DNA from: Drechslera avenae
Taxonomy: Eukaryota; Ascomycota; Dothideomycetes; Pleosporales; Pleosporaceae
Reading direction: 5' to 3'
Assembly: GCA_034640345.1 (NCBI GenBank)
Contig: JAXRVH010000054.1
Coordinates: 124,001-188,000, forward strand
DNA: 64,000 nt
The position numbers and the translations under genes are program-made. The number at the start of each line of letters is the position of its first letter. Position 1 is the stretch's first letter. Positions 10,888-20,570 of the stretch are shown piece after piece. Below the pieces are notes generated by a model that made no database searches, was not told the DNA's origin, and was given only the letters and a program-made list of their open reading frames with translations.

Positions 10888-11943
10888 ATGGCGAGCACCC
10901 TACGTGTCGCAGCTTGTCACGTATCGCCCGTGTTCCTGAGCGCTTCTCGAACGACTGACAAAGCCATATCGCTCATCAGACAAGCTGCTTCAAGAAAAGC
11001 CAAGCTTGTCGTCTTCCCGGAAACCTACATTGCTGCCTTTCCCGTGTGGAGTGCTGTACGGGCACCAACGGAGAACCATGCCTTGTTCCAGCGCATGGTA
11101 GAAGAGTCCATCTATGCAGATGGAGATGAAGTGGAAGCCATTCGCGAAGCAGCGCGATCAAACAGCGTCCTGGTCAGCATTGGCTTCAGCGAGAGGTCGC
11201 GGCACAGCACCGCCTGCCTCTACAACTCCAACCTGACCATTGGAGCCCAGGGTGAGGTGCTGGTGCACCACCGCAAACTAGTCCCGACCTTCTTCGAAAA
11301 GCTTACCTGGAGCCCCGGCGACGGCCATGGTTTACGCGTCGCTGCCACACAATGCGGACGCATTGGCACTTTGATCTGTGGCGAGAACACGAATGCGCTT
11401 GCAAGGTACGCATTGATTGCGCAGGCAGAACAGGTGCACATCTCGACCTGGCCCGCCATTTGGCCGACAAGAACACGACAGAGAGTGAGCGAGCCAGACG
11501 ATCAAGACGCATTGCCCACTACCAGCCGAGCAAATTATGACAACATAGCTGCCAACAAGACGCGCGCAGCAGCGCATTGCTTCGAAGCAAAGTGCTTCGG
11601 TGTCGCATGTTCCGGACACCTGGGAGAGGATGCGGTTGAAACCATCGTCGACGGTGCAAGCCAGCCTGGCGTGGTGGCTGACACTTTGCGCGCAATGCCA
11701 CGAGCCGCAACCTTCTTCCTGGATCCGACAGGCGCACCACTACGAAGCTTCACCTACATGAACTCGGATAAAGAGTACGTGGATGCATTACAAGACCAAG
11801 AGGGCATACTATACGCCGATATGAACCTCGATGACTGCATCCAAGGTAAACAATATCATGACGTTGTAGGAGGTTACCAGCGACTGGACGTGTTTGATCT
11901 CAAAGTTGACCGATCCAGAAAAGAGCCAGTTCGCTTTACATAG
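10888..11943 (+). CDS. Nitrilase (carbon-nitrogen hydrolase superfamily, branch 1)
   Basis: Intronless, 351 residues, close to the usual length of fungal nitrilases. The Glu-Lys-Cys triad is visible: Glu45 in VFPETY, Lys130 in HHRKLVPT and Cys164 in LICGENTN. The CGENTN(x)LARYAL(x)AQ(x)EQ(x)H stretch is typical of fungal nitrilase/cyanide hydratase proteins. It should hydrolyse an organic nitrile to the carboxylic acid and ammonia in the cytosol. Cyanide hydratase is a close relative and cannot be excluded from sequence alone. The divergent neighbour is an alpha-hydroxyacid oxidase, which would use the hydroxy acid made from a cyanohydrin. Confidence 0.92.
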   Translation: MASTLRVAACHVSPVFLSASRTTDKAISLIRQAASRKAKLVVFPETYIAAFPVWSAVRAPTENHALFQRMVEESIYADGDEVEAIREAARSNSVLVSIGFSERSRHSTACLYNSNLTIGAQGEVLVHHRKLVPTFFEKLTWSPGDGHGLRVAATQCGRIGTLICGENTNALARYALIAQAEQVHISTWPAIWPTRTRQRVSEPDDQDALPTTSRANYDNIAANKTRAAAHCFEAKCFGVACSGHLGEDAVETIVDGASQPGVVADTLRAMPRAATFFLDPTGAPLRSFTYMNSDKEYVDALQDQEGILYADMNLDDCIQGKQYHDVVGGYQRLDVFDLKVDRSRKEPVRFT

Positions 11944-13237
11944 ATACCGGATAGAGATGAGGGTTATTGACACAGCATAGTCAAGGGAGAAACTGCACGA
12001 CTAGCACGCTCAGAGAGGCCATAGTCCTTTCAACGAGACCAGTCCACGGTTCGTGTAGGATATCAACCAACATCAAAAGCCTGTTGTCCCATCAAATTGC
12101 TACAATTGCGAACTGGAACTTGACTGAGCTCATTCTCGCCATAGGCGACCAGAACCCTACAGATCCACGCTAGGAAGTTGGAAAACGCACCAGTCTCACG
12201 CCTTGGTCGCACCTTGGGTGCACTCTGTCTCGACTTGGCAGAGCACTTAGTGGATCAATGTAATACTCTTGGAGCATCTCGAAAGTGCCCAGGACTGTGA
12301 AACGCGTCACTGCACGATTTTCAACCGCACAATCTATCCCATTCCACCGAAGCCGTTTTTCATTAGTCTACCTGAATCCATCAGAGAATCATGACAACGC
12401 CTGATTTCTTCGTGCGAATGTGTGCATTCATAACCTTCACGCGCCGCTCTCTCAAGCTCCGCACACATCCAATCGGAATAGCCGCCACCCAGAACGGACT
12501 TTCCACGCATCACGCGCAGGAAACTAGATACGGTAGCGACGAGTTTGAGCCGGCAAAAAAAACCGAACGTAACCAAGATGCAAACGCCACGGCCCGACTG
12601 CGATCGGCCGCCCACATACCCCCCCTGGAACATTTTCGATCTGATAGCGTGTGTTATTGGAGGGAGAAACTTGGTCAGAGGATTGTCGCGATTATCAATC
12701 AATTTGAAGATTACATGAGCTTGTTCGTTTCTCTTCCACCCGTTTGACACGCCATTACTGACTCTTGTACCCCGTTCCTTTCGCTTCGCACATTGTTCTA
12801 TACGAGCGATGTGCCCAAGAGTCAAGCCGTTGTCGGATATCAGAATCGACATGGATATTCACGCCCTCATCCCGTCCTTCCCATCTCCCGCTTCCGTGCT
12901 TCCATCATCATCATCATCATTCTCATCATCGACAACAAGTCTGTTCAAACAATCGTCGTGTTCGTGGTCGTAACACCACCAGATTTCATATCGCGCATCA
13001 ATCTGAAAAGTTTTGTGATCCTCGGGCATCGGGGCAATCCCGTAGTAGCCGCTGATCGCGAAATAGTCGGCGTATATTATTCCAGCTTCTTCAGCCGAGA
13101 AAACATCGGATCACTCCCTGGACCGAAGGAAACAAATACGCCGAAAGCTTTCACTTACATATTTTAACTCTATAGCTCTGCAACTGTACTCGTCCCTCAC
13201 TATACCTCTTGCATACCCACCAGATATACCATTGCGA
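11944..13237. other. Intergenic, no gene supported
   Basis: Two overlapping open frames (plus 12391-12747, minus 12334-12852) read each other's strand and resemble nothing I know. A short TCA/CAT run lies near 12905-12925. Probably the 3' flanks of the nitrilase gene and of the minus-strand gene to the right. Confidence 0.4.
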
Positions 13238-14802
13238 CTAGAACCAGGCCAGCAGATACTCATTGAACGGTAGCAGGTATTCTACCATCTCTTCGAGACT
13301 CATGGGTATGTCTCCCCAGCTGGTCATCTCAAGCAGCAACAAAGCCAGGGTATTTGAAAATCCAGGCACCGAAAGCCATTCTGTCTTCCTGGGCGCCACA
13401 TGTGTAAGCAACCTTCTTGCAGACTTTTTCTGCTCCGGCGTCAAGTTGTCGGCGCAGAAAGCTGCTCTTTCGGCCATATCTCCACTGAAACCGGTCAACT
13501 GACGGAATGCGACCACTGCCTTGATGCATGTGAGCCATCTCTCCAAGGATTCCATGCATCGTTCGTAAGCGTGCCCAAGAGTAGTTCGAAGACGGCCGGC
13601 ATCGTTGTGTGATATCATGGTAGCCAGAGTGACTGTTTGTTGTAGCTCTTCGAGATCGTGTGTTCCCGGGTCACGTTGTTCGAGAACTGAGAGAAGCGGC
13701 GAAGCGAGTGCGAGACAGGATGGTGCCTTTGGTACACCTTTTGCAGTTAGATGCGGTGAGATTTGAGTTAGCTGTGAGAAAAAGCTTACCTATTGTTTTA
13801 CGGGTGCTGTTTTTCTTTGCTATCTTGCTTACCAAGTCAGATCCTGGCTGCGCTTTCTTAGACTTGTCCTTCCGTTTACGTTGTCTGCACAGAGGCTGGG
13901 AGTCAACGCCCATCTGATTTGCTGACACGCTTCTCCTATACTTATCCCCTGCTGACGCTGCTATCCTAGTGATGGCAGGATTAGGCGAGGGAGTCGATTT
14001 GCAGACTCCCTCCCCGAATTCCAGCTTCGCAGAATTGGATAGCGCCATGCTTTGTTCCCTTGTGCGCAGTGACAGCTTCACATTAATAGTGTCCGTTGGT
14101 TCATTACGATAGGGTCTCGCTGCCTTGGATGCTTTACAAGGAGTCAGAGCAAGCTCATCGGTCATATTGTCGTCACCCGTGTCCGAGACTGGAGTCCCTT
14201 GACCGAATCTTCGACCGCGACGATGTATATCTACTGCCTCGGTAAAATTTGACAGTATCGGTTTGGTGGTAAGGTATTTTCTGGTAGGGCGGTTCCTACC
14301 CTCACGCAACGTATCCATGGCTCTACGACAAGCGCGCTGAACGACCCATCCGAAGAGTTGTTTTCGAATTCTAATTTGAACTGAATCAGCAGGAGACCTT
14401 GCATATACTATGTATTTGAATGTATACTAACATGAGCTTATCCTTGATATTCTTGTAGACGAGATGTTTTGGATACAAATTTTTGTCGACTTTAGTGACG
14501 AATGTTCCTTCTTTCCCCCCATCGTTCCAGATCTTTGGACCGTAATCGACAAGAAGGCTGTCGGTGATCTCGTATAGAAGAGAGTGCTGGCTTTCAAGTG
14601 CGGTTTTGATGGATTCTCTCGATTTGTACTGTGTCGCAATCTGCTTGACTTTTTCCTCGGTTGCAACCCAGAGATGCCATGCGGCGGGAACATCCCCATT
14701 TTTCTTGGTCAAGTTGAGTAATCCGATACGCCCTGTGTATTTCCTAGCCTGTGTACTGTAGCGTGTGGCTTCATTAATGAGAGCAGCGATATCTGTTGCC
14801 AT
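13238..14802 (-). CDS. Hypothetical protein, 483 residues
   Basis: Three minus-strand exons: 14802-14432, 14370-13790 and 13737-13238, with introns 14431-14371 and 13789-13738. Exon sum is 1452 nt and both junctions keep the frame. I do not recognise a named family. The N-terminal about 125 residues look folded and alternate helix-like stretches (MATDIAALINEATRYSTQ at the start). The middle, about 150-310, is basic, Ser/Thr-rich and probably disordered, with a lysine-rich patch (QRKRKDKSKKA) that could be a nuclear localisation signal. The C-terminal about 150 residues are again helix-like, with conserved-looking Trp, Cys and Leu positions and a hydrophobic end. A nuclear or chromatin role is only a guess. 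Confidence 0.7.
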
Positions 14803-16496
14803 GACTGCTACCTAGGCATCATACTCGACCATATCATGGGGGAACAGTCAAGTGAACAGAAGAGTGAGAAGTCGGTAGAAATTGTGTCTGCAGTAGGGGA
14901 GGTTGTAAGAGGAACTGAACACCAGTGTGGTTCAACTGCATAGTAAGACTGGGCTTGCTTGTTCTGCCCTATTAAACCTAGTTTTAAAATGATGTTGAGT
15001 GAACGATACGTGGCGAGAGTTGCATAGCAAGCCAAAACGTGGTCAAAGAACATCACTATCTCAAGCCACACGTGGAGAAAAGAGCCGCGCCACCAATGGA
15101 AACAGTCCAAGCTATCCGATGTGCGCTCGCTTGAGCCCTTTTCGGTTGGCAATGCAAGGGGCCTAAAGGAGTTGTCGGGACGGCAGCAGACCGAAACACT
15201 GACCGGTGACCAAGGAGTCCCAATGGCACACCGCCATTCAGTACATTGAGCTAGGATAATCGAATTCAAAGCACTATGTTGGGAAAGGGCAGTCAAAATG
15301 TACGAACAAGTACTCATGGTTTGTGTAGGGTAGAGTCAGTTTGCCAAATTAAGAATGGCTTGCTCACAAACGAGCCTTGTTCATTTCAGATCGGCTGACA
15401 AGAAGTAAAGCGACCCTCTCAAGGACATTATCAGTGGCTGTACGGCGTCTTCGGATGCGTTAGGCTAATTATATACCTAGGGGTCCCCGTGGTCGATACT
15501 GCAGCCGGCGTGGCGCACCAGCATTTGAATCCTGCTGTAAAATTAGCAATAAGCTAAGGCCAGTTGTGATGGTCCTTCACTTTGTTAGTTACCTCTGTAA
15601 CGGATCACATTCGAGATGTGATATCACTTTGTGATTGCACATTTCGTTAGCTGGGTGAGTAACGCGTGACGTCATGGACGTGACTTTCAATAACAGAAAG
15701 TCCAGGAGAGAGGGAAAGTGTAATATAGGCCAAAAGAAATCGAGAGACTGTTTATCGCTGTAGAAACTTCAGTCCACTGATACGTACAATATCCATGCAC
15801 CTACCATGGAGCCAATTAAACCTCGCAAGAAACCCAAACCCAATTCAAAGGAAGCAGCAAATATCGCATAACTATCGTGATGATCTCATCTAAAGCCTGG
15901 CTGCCATGTAAAGTTCTTCCTCAAGTTACAAAACTCAAACACAACCTTCTAAAGACTTTTAGCAACTCATTCAATGTTTGCACCATCTGTCAATCAGCAG
16001 AAGTCTCCTCTTCCACTTTGACCCTCTTAGGTTTCGCCATGTCCTTATCAAAAGCCTCTGCGAAGGATCTCGGATGATTAGATCAGGTATATCACCATTA
16101 TGCAGATTCCACGTCGATGACCATGTATCGTTGACTTAGCCTGCGGGATGAAGGGTTTGTACTTATCTCCATTACCGTGGTAATTTGTTTTCCTTCATGA
16201 GACGCCCATTCGTCCTGCACCCTAAATTGTTATAAGTTCTGAGCCTGGAGCGCCAGCGGTAGTAGTAGCAGCAGTAGTAGCAATGGTAGTTGTGTCAAGT
16301 CGAACATTGTGTTTGGGCAATCGGACCTTCGTAGCTGATTGATGTCAACGATGTGGGCTGAGCCAATCAAAGATGCCAAGAAAAAGGTAGGTCATGCACT
16401 AACAACTTCACGACCGCCACCACCCGCATCGTCTATCAAGGCTCGCCGGACGCCCGAGCATCAATTGAGCGAGACAAACCATTACTGTCCGTCACA
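14803..16496. other. Divergent intergenic region, no gene supported
   Basis: Lies between the hypothetical gene (minus) and the complex I gene (plus). It holds a GTA/GCA trinucleotide run near 16257-16290 and several short open frames. On the minus strand at about 16300-15990 there are short peptide-like stretches, but they do not join into a convincing spliced gene. Confidence 0.45.
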
Positions 16497-18121
16497 ATGC
16501 TCGCACGACACGCCCCCGCCTCATCGGCCCTCAACGCAGCCGCCCACCGAGCTTTGCCCGCAGTCTCGGCAGCCACCCGCTTCTCCAAGACCGCCGCGCC
16601 CAGAAACCAGACACAGAAGAGGACGCTTGCGACAGTGCAGGACGCACCAAAGAGGACATATGGCGGCCTAAAGGACCAGGACAGGATTTTTCAAAACCTG
16701 TACGGACACCACGGCGCAGATCTGAAGAGCGCGCAGAAGTATGGAGACTGGCACAAGACCAAGGAGATTCTGCTCAAGGGCCACGAATGGGTGTGTATAG
16801 CCGGTCGAGACGGCTATGTAAACAAGGCTGACAGGCGCAGATCATCTCTGAGATCAAGGCTTCTGGACTGCGAGGCCGAGGTGGTGCTGGTTTCCCCTCT
16901 GGCCTGAAATGGGTATGCAATGTCGGGAACAGCCATATGCCGACCGCCTACTGACATGCACAGTCATTCATGAACTTCAAGGATTGGGATAAAGACAGCA
17001 AGCCCCGCTATCTCGTTGTCAACGCCGATGAGGGTGAGCCCGGAACCTGCAAGGACCGTGAGATTATGCGCAAGGACCCCCACAAGCTCATTGAGGGCTG
17101 TCTCGTCGCCGGACGTGCTATGAACGCCACTGCTGCCTACATCTACATTCGAGGTGAATTTTACCACGAGGCTACCGTGCTTCAGCGCGCCATCCAAGAG
17201 GCGTACCAAGCTGGTCTGATCGGCAAGAACGCGTGCGGTTCTGGCTACGACTTTGACGTCTACCTTCACCGAGGAATGGGTGCATACGTCTGTGGCGAGG
17301 AGACGTCCCTCATCGAATCACTAGAAGGCAAGCCCGGAAAGCCTCGTTTGAAGCCCCCTTTCCCTGCGGCTGTTGGTCTTTTCGGTTGCCCTTCCACCGT
17401 TGCTAACGTCGAGACCATTGCTGTCGCACCCACCATTTGTCGGCGAGGAGGCAGCTGGTTCGCCGGCTTCGGTCGTGAGCGTAACCAAGGTACCAAGCTC
17501 TATGCCATCTCCGGTCACGTCAACCGCCCCTGCGTTGTCGAGGAGGAGATGTCGATTCCCCTTCGCGACCTCATCGATAAGCACTGCGGTGGCGTTCGCG
17601 GCGGCTGGGACAACCTCAAGGCCGTCATCCCCGGCGGTTCATCTACTCCTATTCTTCCTAAACACATTTGCGACGATCAACTCATGGACTTTGACGCGCT
17701 CAAGGACTCCCAGTCTGGATTCGGCACAGCCGCCGTTATCGTCATGGACAAGTCAACTGATGTTGTCCGTGCCATCACCCGCCTTGCAAAGTTCTACCAC
17801 CACGAGTCTTGCGGCCAGTGCACACCTTGCCGCGAAGGATCAAAGTGGACACACCAAATCATGGACCGCTTCTACAAGGGCCAGGCCCGCGAGCGCGAGA
17901 TTGACATGCTGCAGGAGTTGACCAAGCAGGTTGAGGGTCACACGATTTGCGCGCTGGGTGAGGCCTTCGCATGGCCACTCCAGGGATTGATCAGGCATTT
18001 CAGGCCAGAGCTCGAGGCCAGGATAAAGGACTATGGGCTGAAGAACGGCGGCGAGGCGTTGGCTGGTGGATGGGCACATGATTCTGCCAAGAAGGGGCTA
18101 CTTGTCTCGCCTGGTCAGTAG
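16497..18121 (+). CDS. nuo51: NADH:ubiquinone oxidoreductase 51 kDa subunit (NDUFV1/NuoF)
   Basis: Three exons with introns 16791-16840 and 16913-16963; exon sum 1524 nt, 507 residues. It starts with a basic, Ala/Ser/Arg-rich mitochondrial presequence. The flavoprotein core shows the NADH/FMN site GLRGRGGAGFPSG (completed across exon 2), NADEGEPGTCKDRE and GAYVCGEETSLIESLEG. The N3 [4Fe-4S] ligands are in SCGQCTPCREG plus a distal cysteine in GHTICALGE. This is the NADH-oxidising subunit of the complex I peripheral arm in the matrix. It is highly conserved and the model is secure. The symbol follows Neurospora usage. Confidence 0.97.
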
Positions 18122-18434
18122 AGAGTTGTGAGCATCAGGCCGAAGACGTCTTGTACTTTGCATTTTCCCTTTTTTTTGTGTTGGCGTGTGCAAATGTTTG
18201 CTGAGTTGAGCTGTATATAGTATCTCGGCACGAATGAAGAGGACTCAAATTCGAACTTGGTCGTGGTATGCGATTTTTCCGTAGACCAAAGCAAGATGAC
18301 ATACACTAATACCGTATTCGCTCGCTATACGCCGCATACGCCTTTTCAACAAAAACCCCCCCGACCAGAAGAAAGGTTCGTTATCTTTTGACTCTGAACT
18401 CTCCCTTCTCATCATTATCGGACCGGGATTTGTG
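18122..18434. other. Convergent 3' region
   Basis: About 310 bases between the converging complex I and centrin genes; contains a run of eight T near 18170. Presumed 3' UTRs; nothing else seen. Confidence 0.5.
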
Positions 18435-19157
18435 TCAAGTACCCATACAAATCTGAATAAACTCATCCCTGCTTATCGCATTATCATTATCCATGTCAAA
18501 CTCCTCAATCATAGCGACCAGCTCATCATGCGACAGTGCCTCCCCCAATTCGCGTGCAACACGTGTGAGATCCTGCAAGGTGATGGTGCCCTTGTTGCCC
18601 TCGTCAAAGAGCTCGAAAGCCCTCAGGATTTCATCTCGTGGGTCCCTGCTCAATATCCTCTGGGCCATGAGTGTCTGGAAAGACTGAAAACTCAGCAGTT
18701 GCCGACCTGGCGCTGCGTACTGGTTTTGTTGTTGCCGTTGCTGCTTCGACTGCGCACCTTGCGGGGACGGGGTGCCATGTTGTTGCAGGATAGCCAAAAT
18801 CTCCTGCTTGGGAAGGTCGAAGCCAAGAGCCTTCATGGCTACTTTGAGCTCGTGGTAGTCAATGTATCCGTCCTTGTCGAGGTCGAAGAGATTGAATGCC
18901 TCGCCAATCTCCTCTCTTTGCTCTTCGGTGAGTTCGGCCAGCGAGTTTGCGCCTGCAGCTTCCATGCGCTGGGCATTTTCGCGCGCAGCCCGCTCGCGTT
19001 CGATGCGCTCGGCTTCGAGGCGCTGCGCGTTCTTGGGGTTGGGCGGGAAGGCCGGCGTGTTGCTAAAGGTGGGTTGCGGTTGCGGCTGCTGCGGTGGTGC
19101 AGTGCGCCCCATGCCGTACCGGGGGCCGGTCCCAAGAGGGTTGGAGGAGCTGGCCAT
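18435..19157 (-). CDS. Centrin-like EF-hand protein (Cdc31 family)
   Basis: Intronless, 240 residues from the ATG at 19157; an open extension to 19304 is a His/Thr repeat translation of the TG tract and is not used. Four EF-hand units are expected. EF1 (loop 92-103, DLDKDGYIDYHE) is canonical. EF2 is degenerate and carries a Gln/Ser-rich insertion at about 130-150. EF3 (185-196, DEGNKGTITLQD) and EF4 (221-232) follow. In EF4 the usual glycine at loop position 6 is Asn. The Pro/Gln-rich N-terminus of about 70 residues makes it longer than yeast Cdc31. Centrins act in spindle-pole-body duplication and, with Rad4/XPC and Rad23, in nucleotide excision repair; a Rad4 gene lies in the same window but is not adjacent. 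Confidence 0.9.
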   Translation of the reverse strand: MASSSNPLGTGPRYGMGRTAPPQQPQPQPTFSNTPAFPPNPKNAQRLEAERIERERAARENAQRMEAAGANSLAELTEEQREEIGEAFNLFDLDKDGYIDYHELKVAMKALGFDLPKQEILAILQQHGTPSPQGAQSKQQRQQQNQYAAPGRQLLSFQSFQTLMAQRILSRDPRDEILRAFELFDEGNKGTITLQDLTRVARELGEALSHDELVAMIEEFDMDNDNAISRDEFIQICMGT

Positions 19158-20570
19158 GTGTGGTGATTTGTTGTGGTGTATGCGTGTTTTGGCGAATGTG
19201 TGTGTGTGTGTGTGTGTGTGTGTGGTATATGGGTGTTTAGGGTCAAGCGGGGATGCGCGAGCGAGTTGTGAGTTGGTTGCAGCCGCGCAATCGCAGTTGA
19301 GCAAATGGGCGGCGGGCGAAACGGGTAGCCTGGCGGATTGCTGGATTGCGAAGACGCGAATTCCTTGTGTCCTATTCTAAATGACTTCTTTGTTTGGGTC
19401 GAGGTCACGATATGCACTTCTTTGGGACGCGAGGCGCGTTTGGGCGTGGAAGCTTAGCTACGGCTCTAGCGCGCTTTGTTGGTGGGGTCCGTAATGGGTA
19501 GGGCTGATGTCAAGGATATTGTTGTCCGTATTATGGTGCAGCCTTGCTGGGGTGGAAACCACAAGCCCGGGGGGACTAGGACTAGGTAGAGAATGGGCTG
19601 GGTGTGTACTCGCATTGCAGTTGAACACATGATTTCAGCACGCCTCGGCACCTGGGCAGCTGACTGCAGCACGACCGAAAAAAAAAACATGTCGTAGTAC
19701 AGTAATTCTTCATAGCCCACCACCCTTTCACACGCAGCAGCTGGGACGAAAGAGTATAGGCTCAAGGTGCATGAGCCTATTACAGTTGCCTCTGAAGCAA
19801 AGTATATGCGAGACAAAGAAGACGCATTGCAACACACTAGGACGGTCTTGACGAGTGCTGGGTGGAAGTCATGCATAGTCGACCATTTTTTTGGCCAGGC
19901 CAGTATCTGTTGGCGGGAAAGGTTCCAAGCTCGTGGTCGTGTAGGGGCAAGTCTGGTGGGCTGCGTTGGAGCGAATTTTCCTCAGTCCACCACCAGGCAG
20001 CCGTAGGTAGCAGCAGGCAGACCCAAGGAAGCCTCGGTCAAGACGCCCAAATGAATGCGCCGACGTCCCATTCGCCAATTGCCGTCTTGGACTGCTCCTG
20101 TACAGGGGAGAGGGCCTAGTAGCGTGCTGCAGAGTGGTGTGCTGGTGACGGATGAGGGCCACGTGATGTTCCGGCAACGGCTTAGCGCCGTGTTGACGTG
20201 CGTGCTTTCCGTGCTTCCTCCTAAGTGCGACATCACCTCTGCTTTTGTGCTCCAGCAAACTCTCGCGCCCGTCGCTCTTTCACTTCCATGACGGCTTCCT
20301 TTACTACTTAATCTGCTCCGCTTCAGAGCTCCTTTTCTCTAATTTCTCTCCTTCCTTTCTCGCACGCCTGCAGTCGACCCCGCTGCGCGCTTGCCCATTC
20401 TCCGTTCCTTGGCGCGTTTTCCGCGAAGCTCGCTCTCCCACGCCTGCCTTTACGAGAGCTCTCTCCAACCCCCAATTCCATCATCCAACCCCGCCACGAC
20501 GCGATCTCTCTGCGCGCATTGCTAGTCAACCACCAACCAAAACACGCGCAACCCGTTGGACCAATCCAAC
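19158..20570. other. Divergent promoter region of centrin and Nup98-96 genes
   Basis: About 1.4 kb. It holds a TG microsatellite next to the centrin start and a pyrimidine-rich leader just before the nucleoporin ATG. Open frames on both strands overlap and lack family features. Confidence 0.5.
19197..19224. repeat. (TG)14 microsatellite
   Basis: Uninterrupted TG dinucleotides immediately upstream of the centrin start, on the CA strand relative to the gene. Confidence 0.95.

Noticed and set aside
15806..15871. Short plus-strand ORF of 21 codons, Lys/Pro-rich
   Set aside because: Too short, with no neighbouring exon, homology or clear function.
15990..16310. Minus-strand candidate with a poly-Leu signal-like start and short downstream coding-like pieces
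   Set aside because: The Leu run comes from a trinucleotide repeat, and no legal splice joins the pieces.
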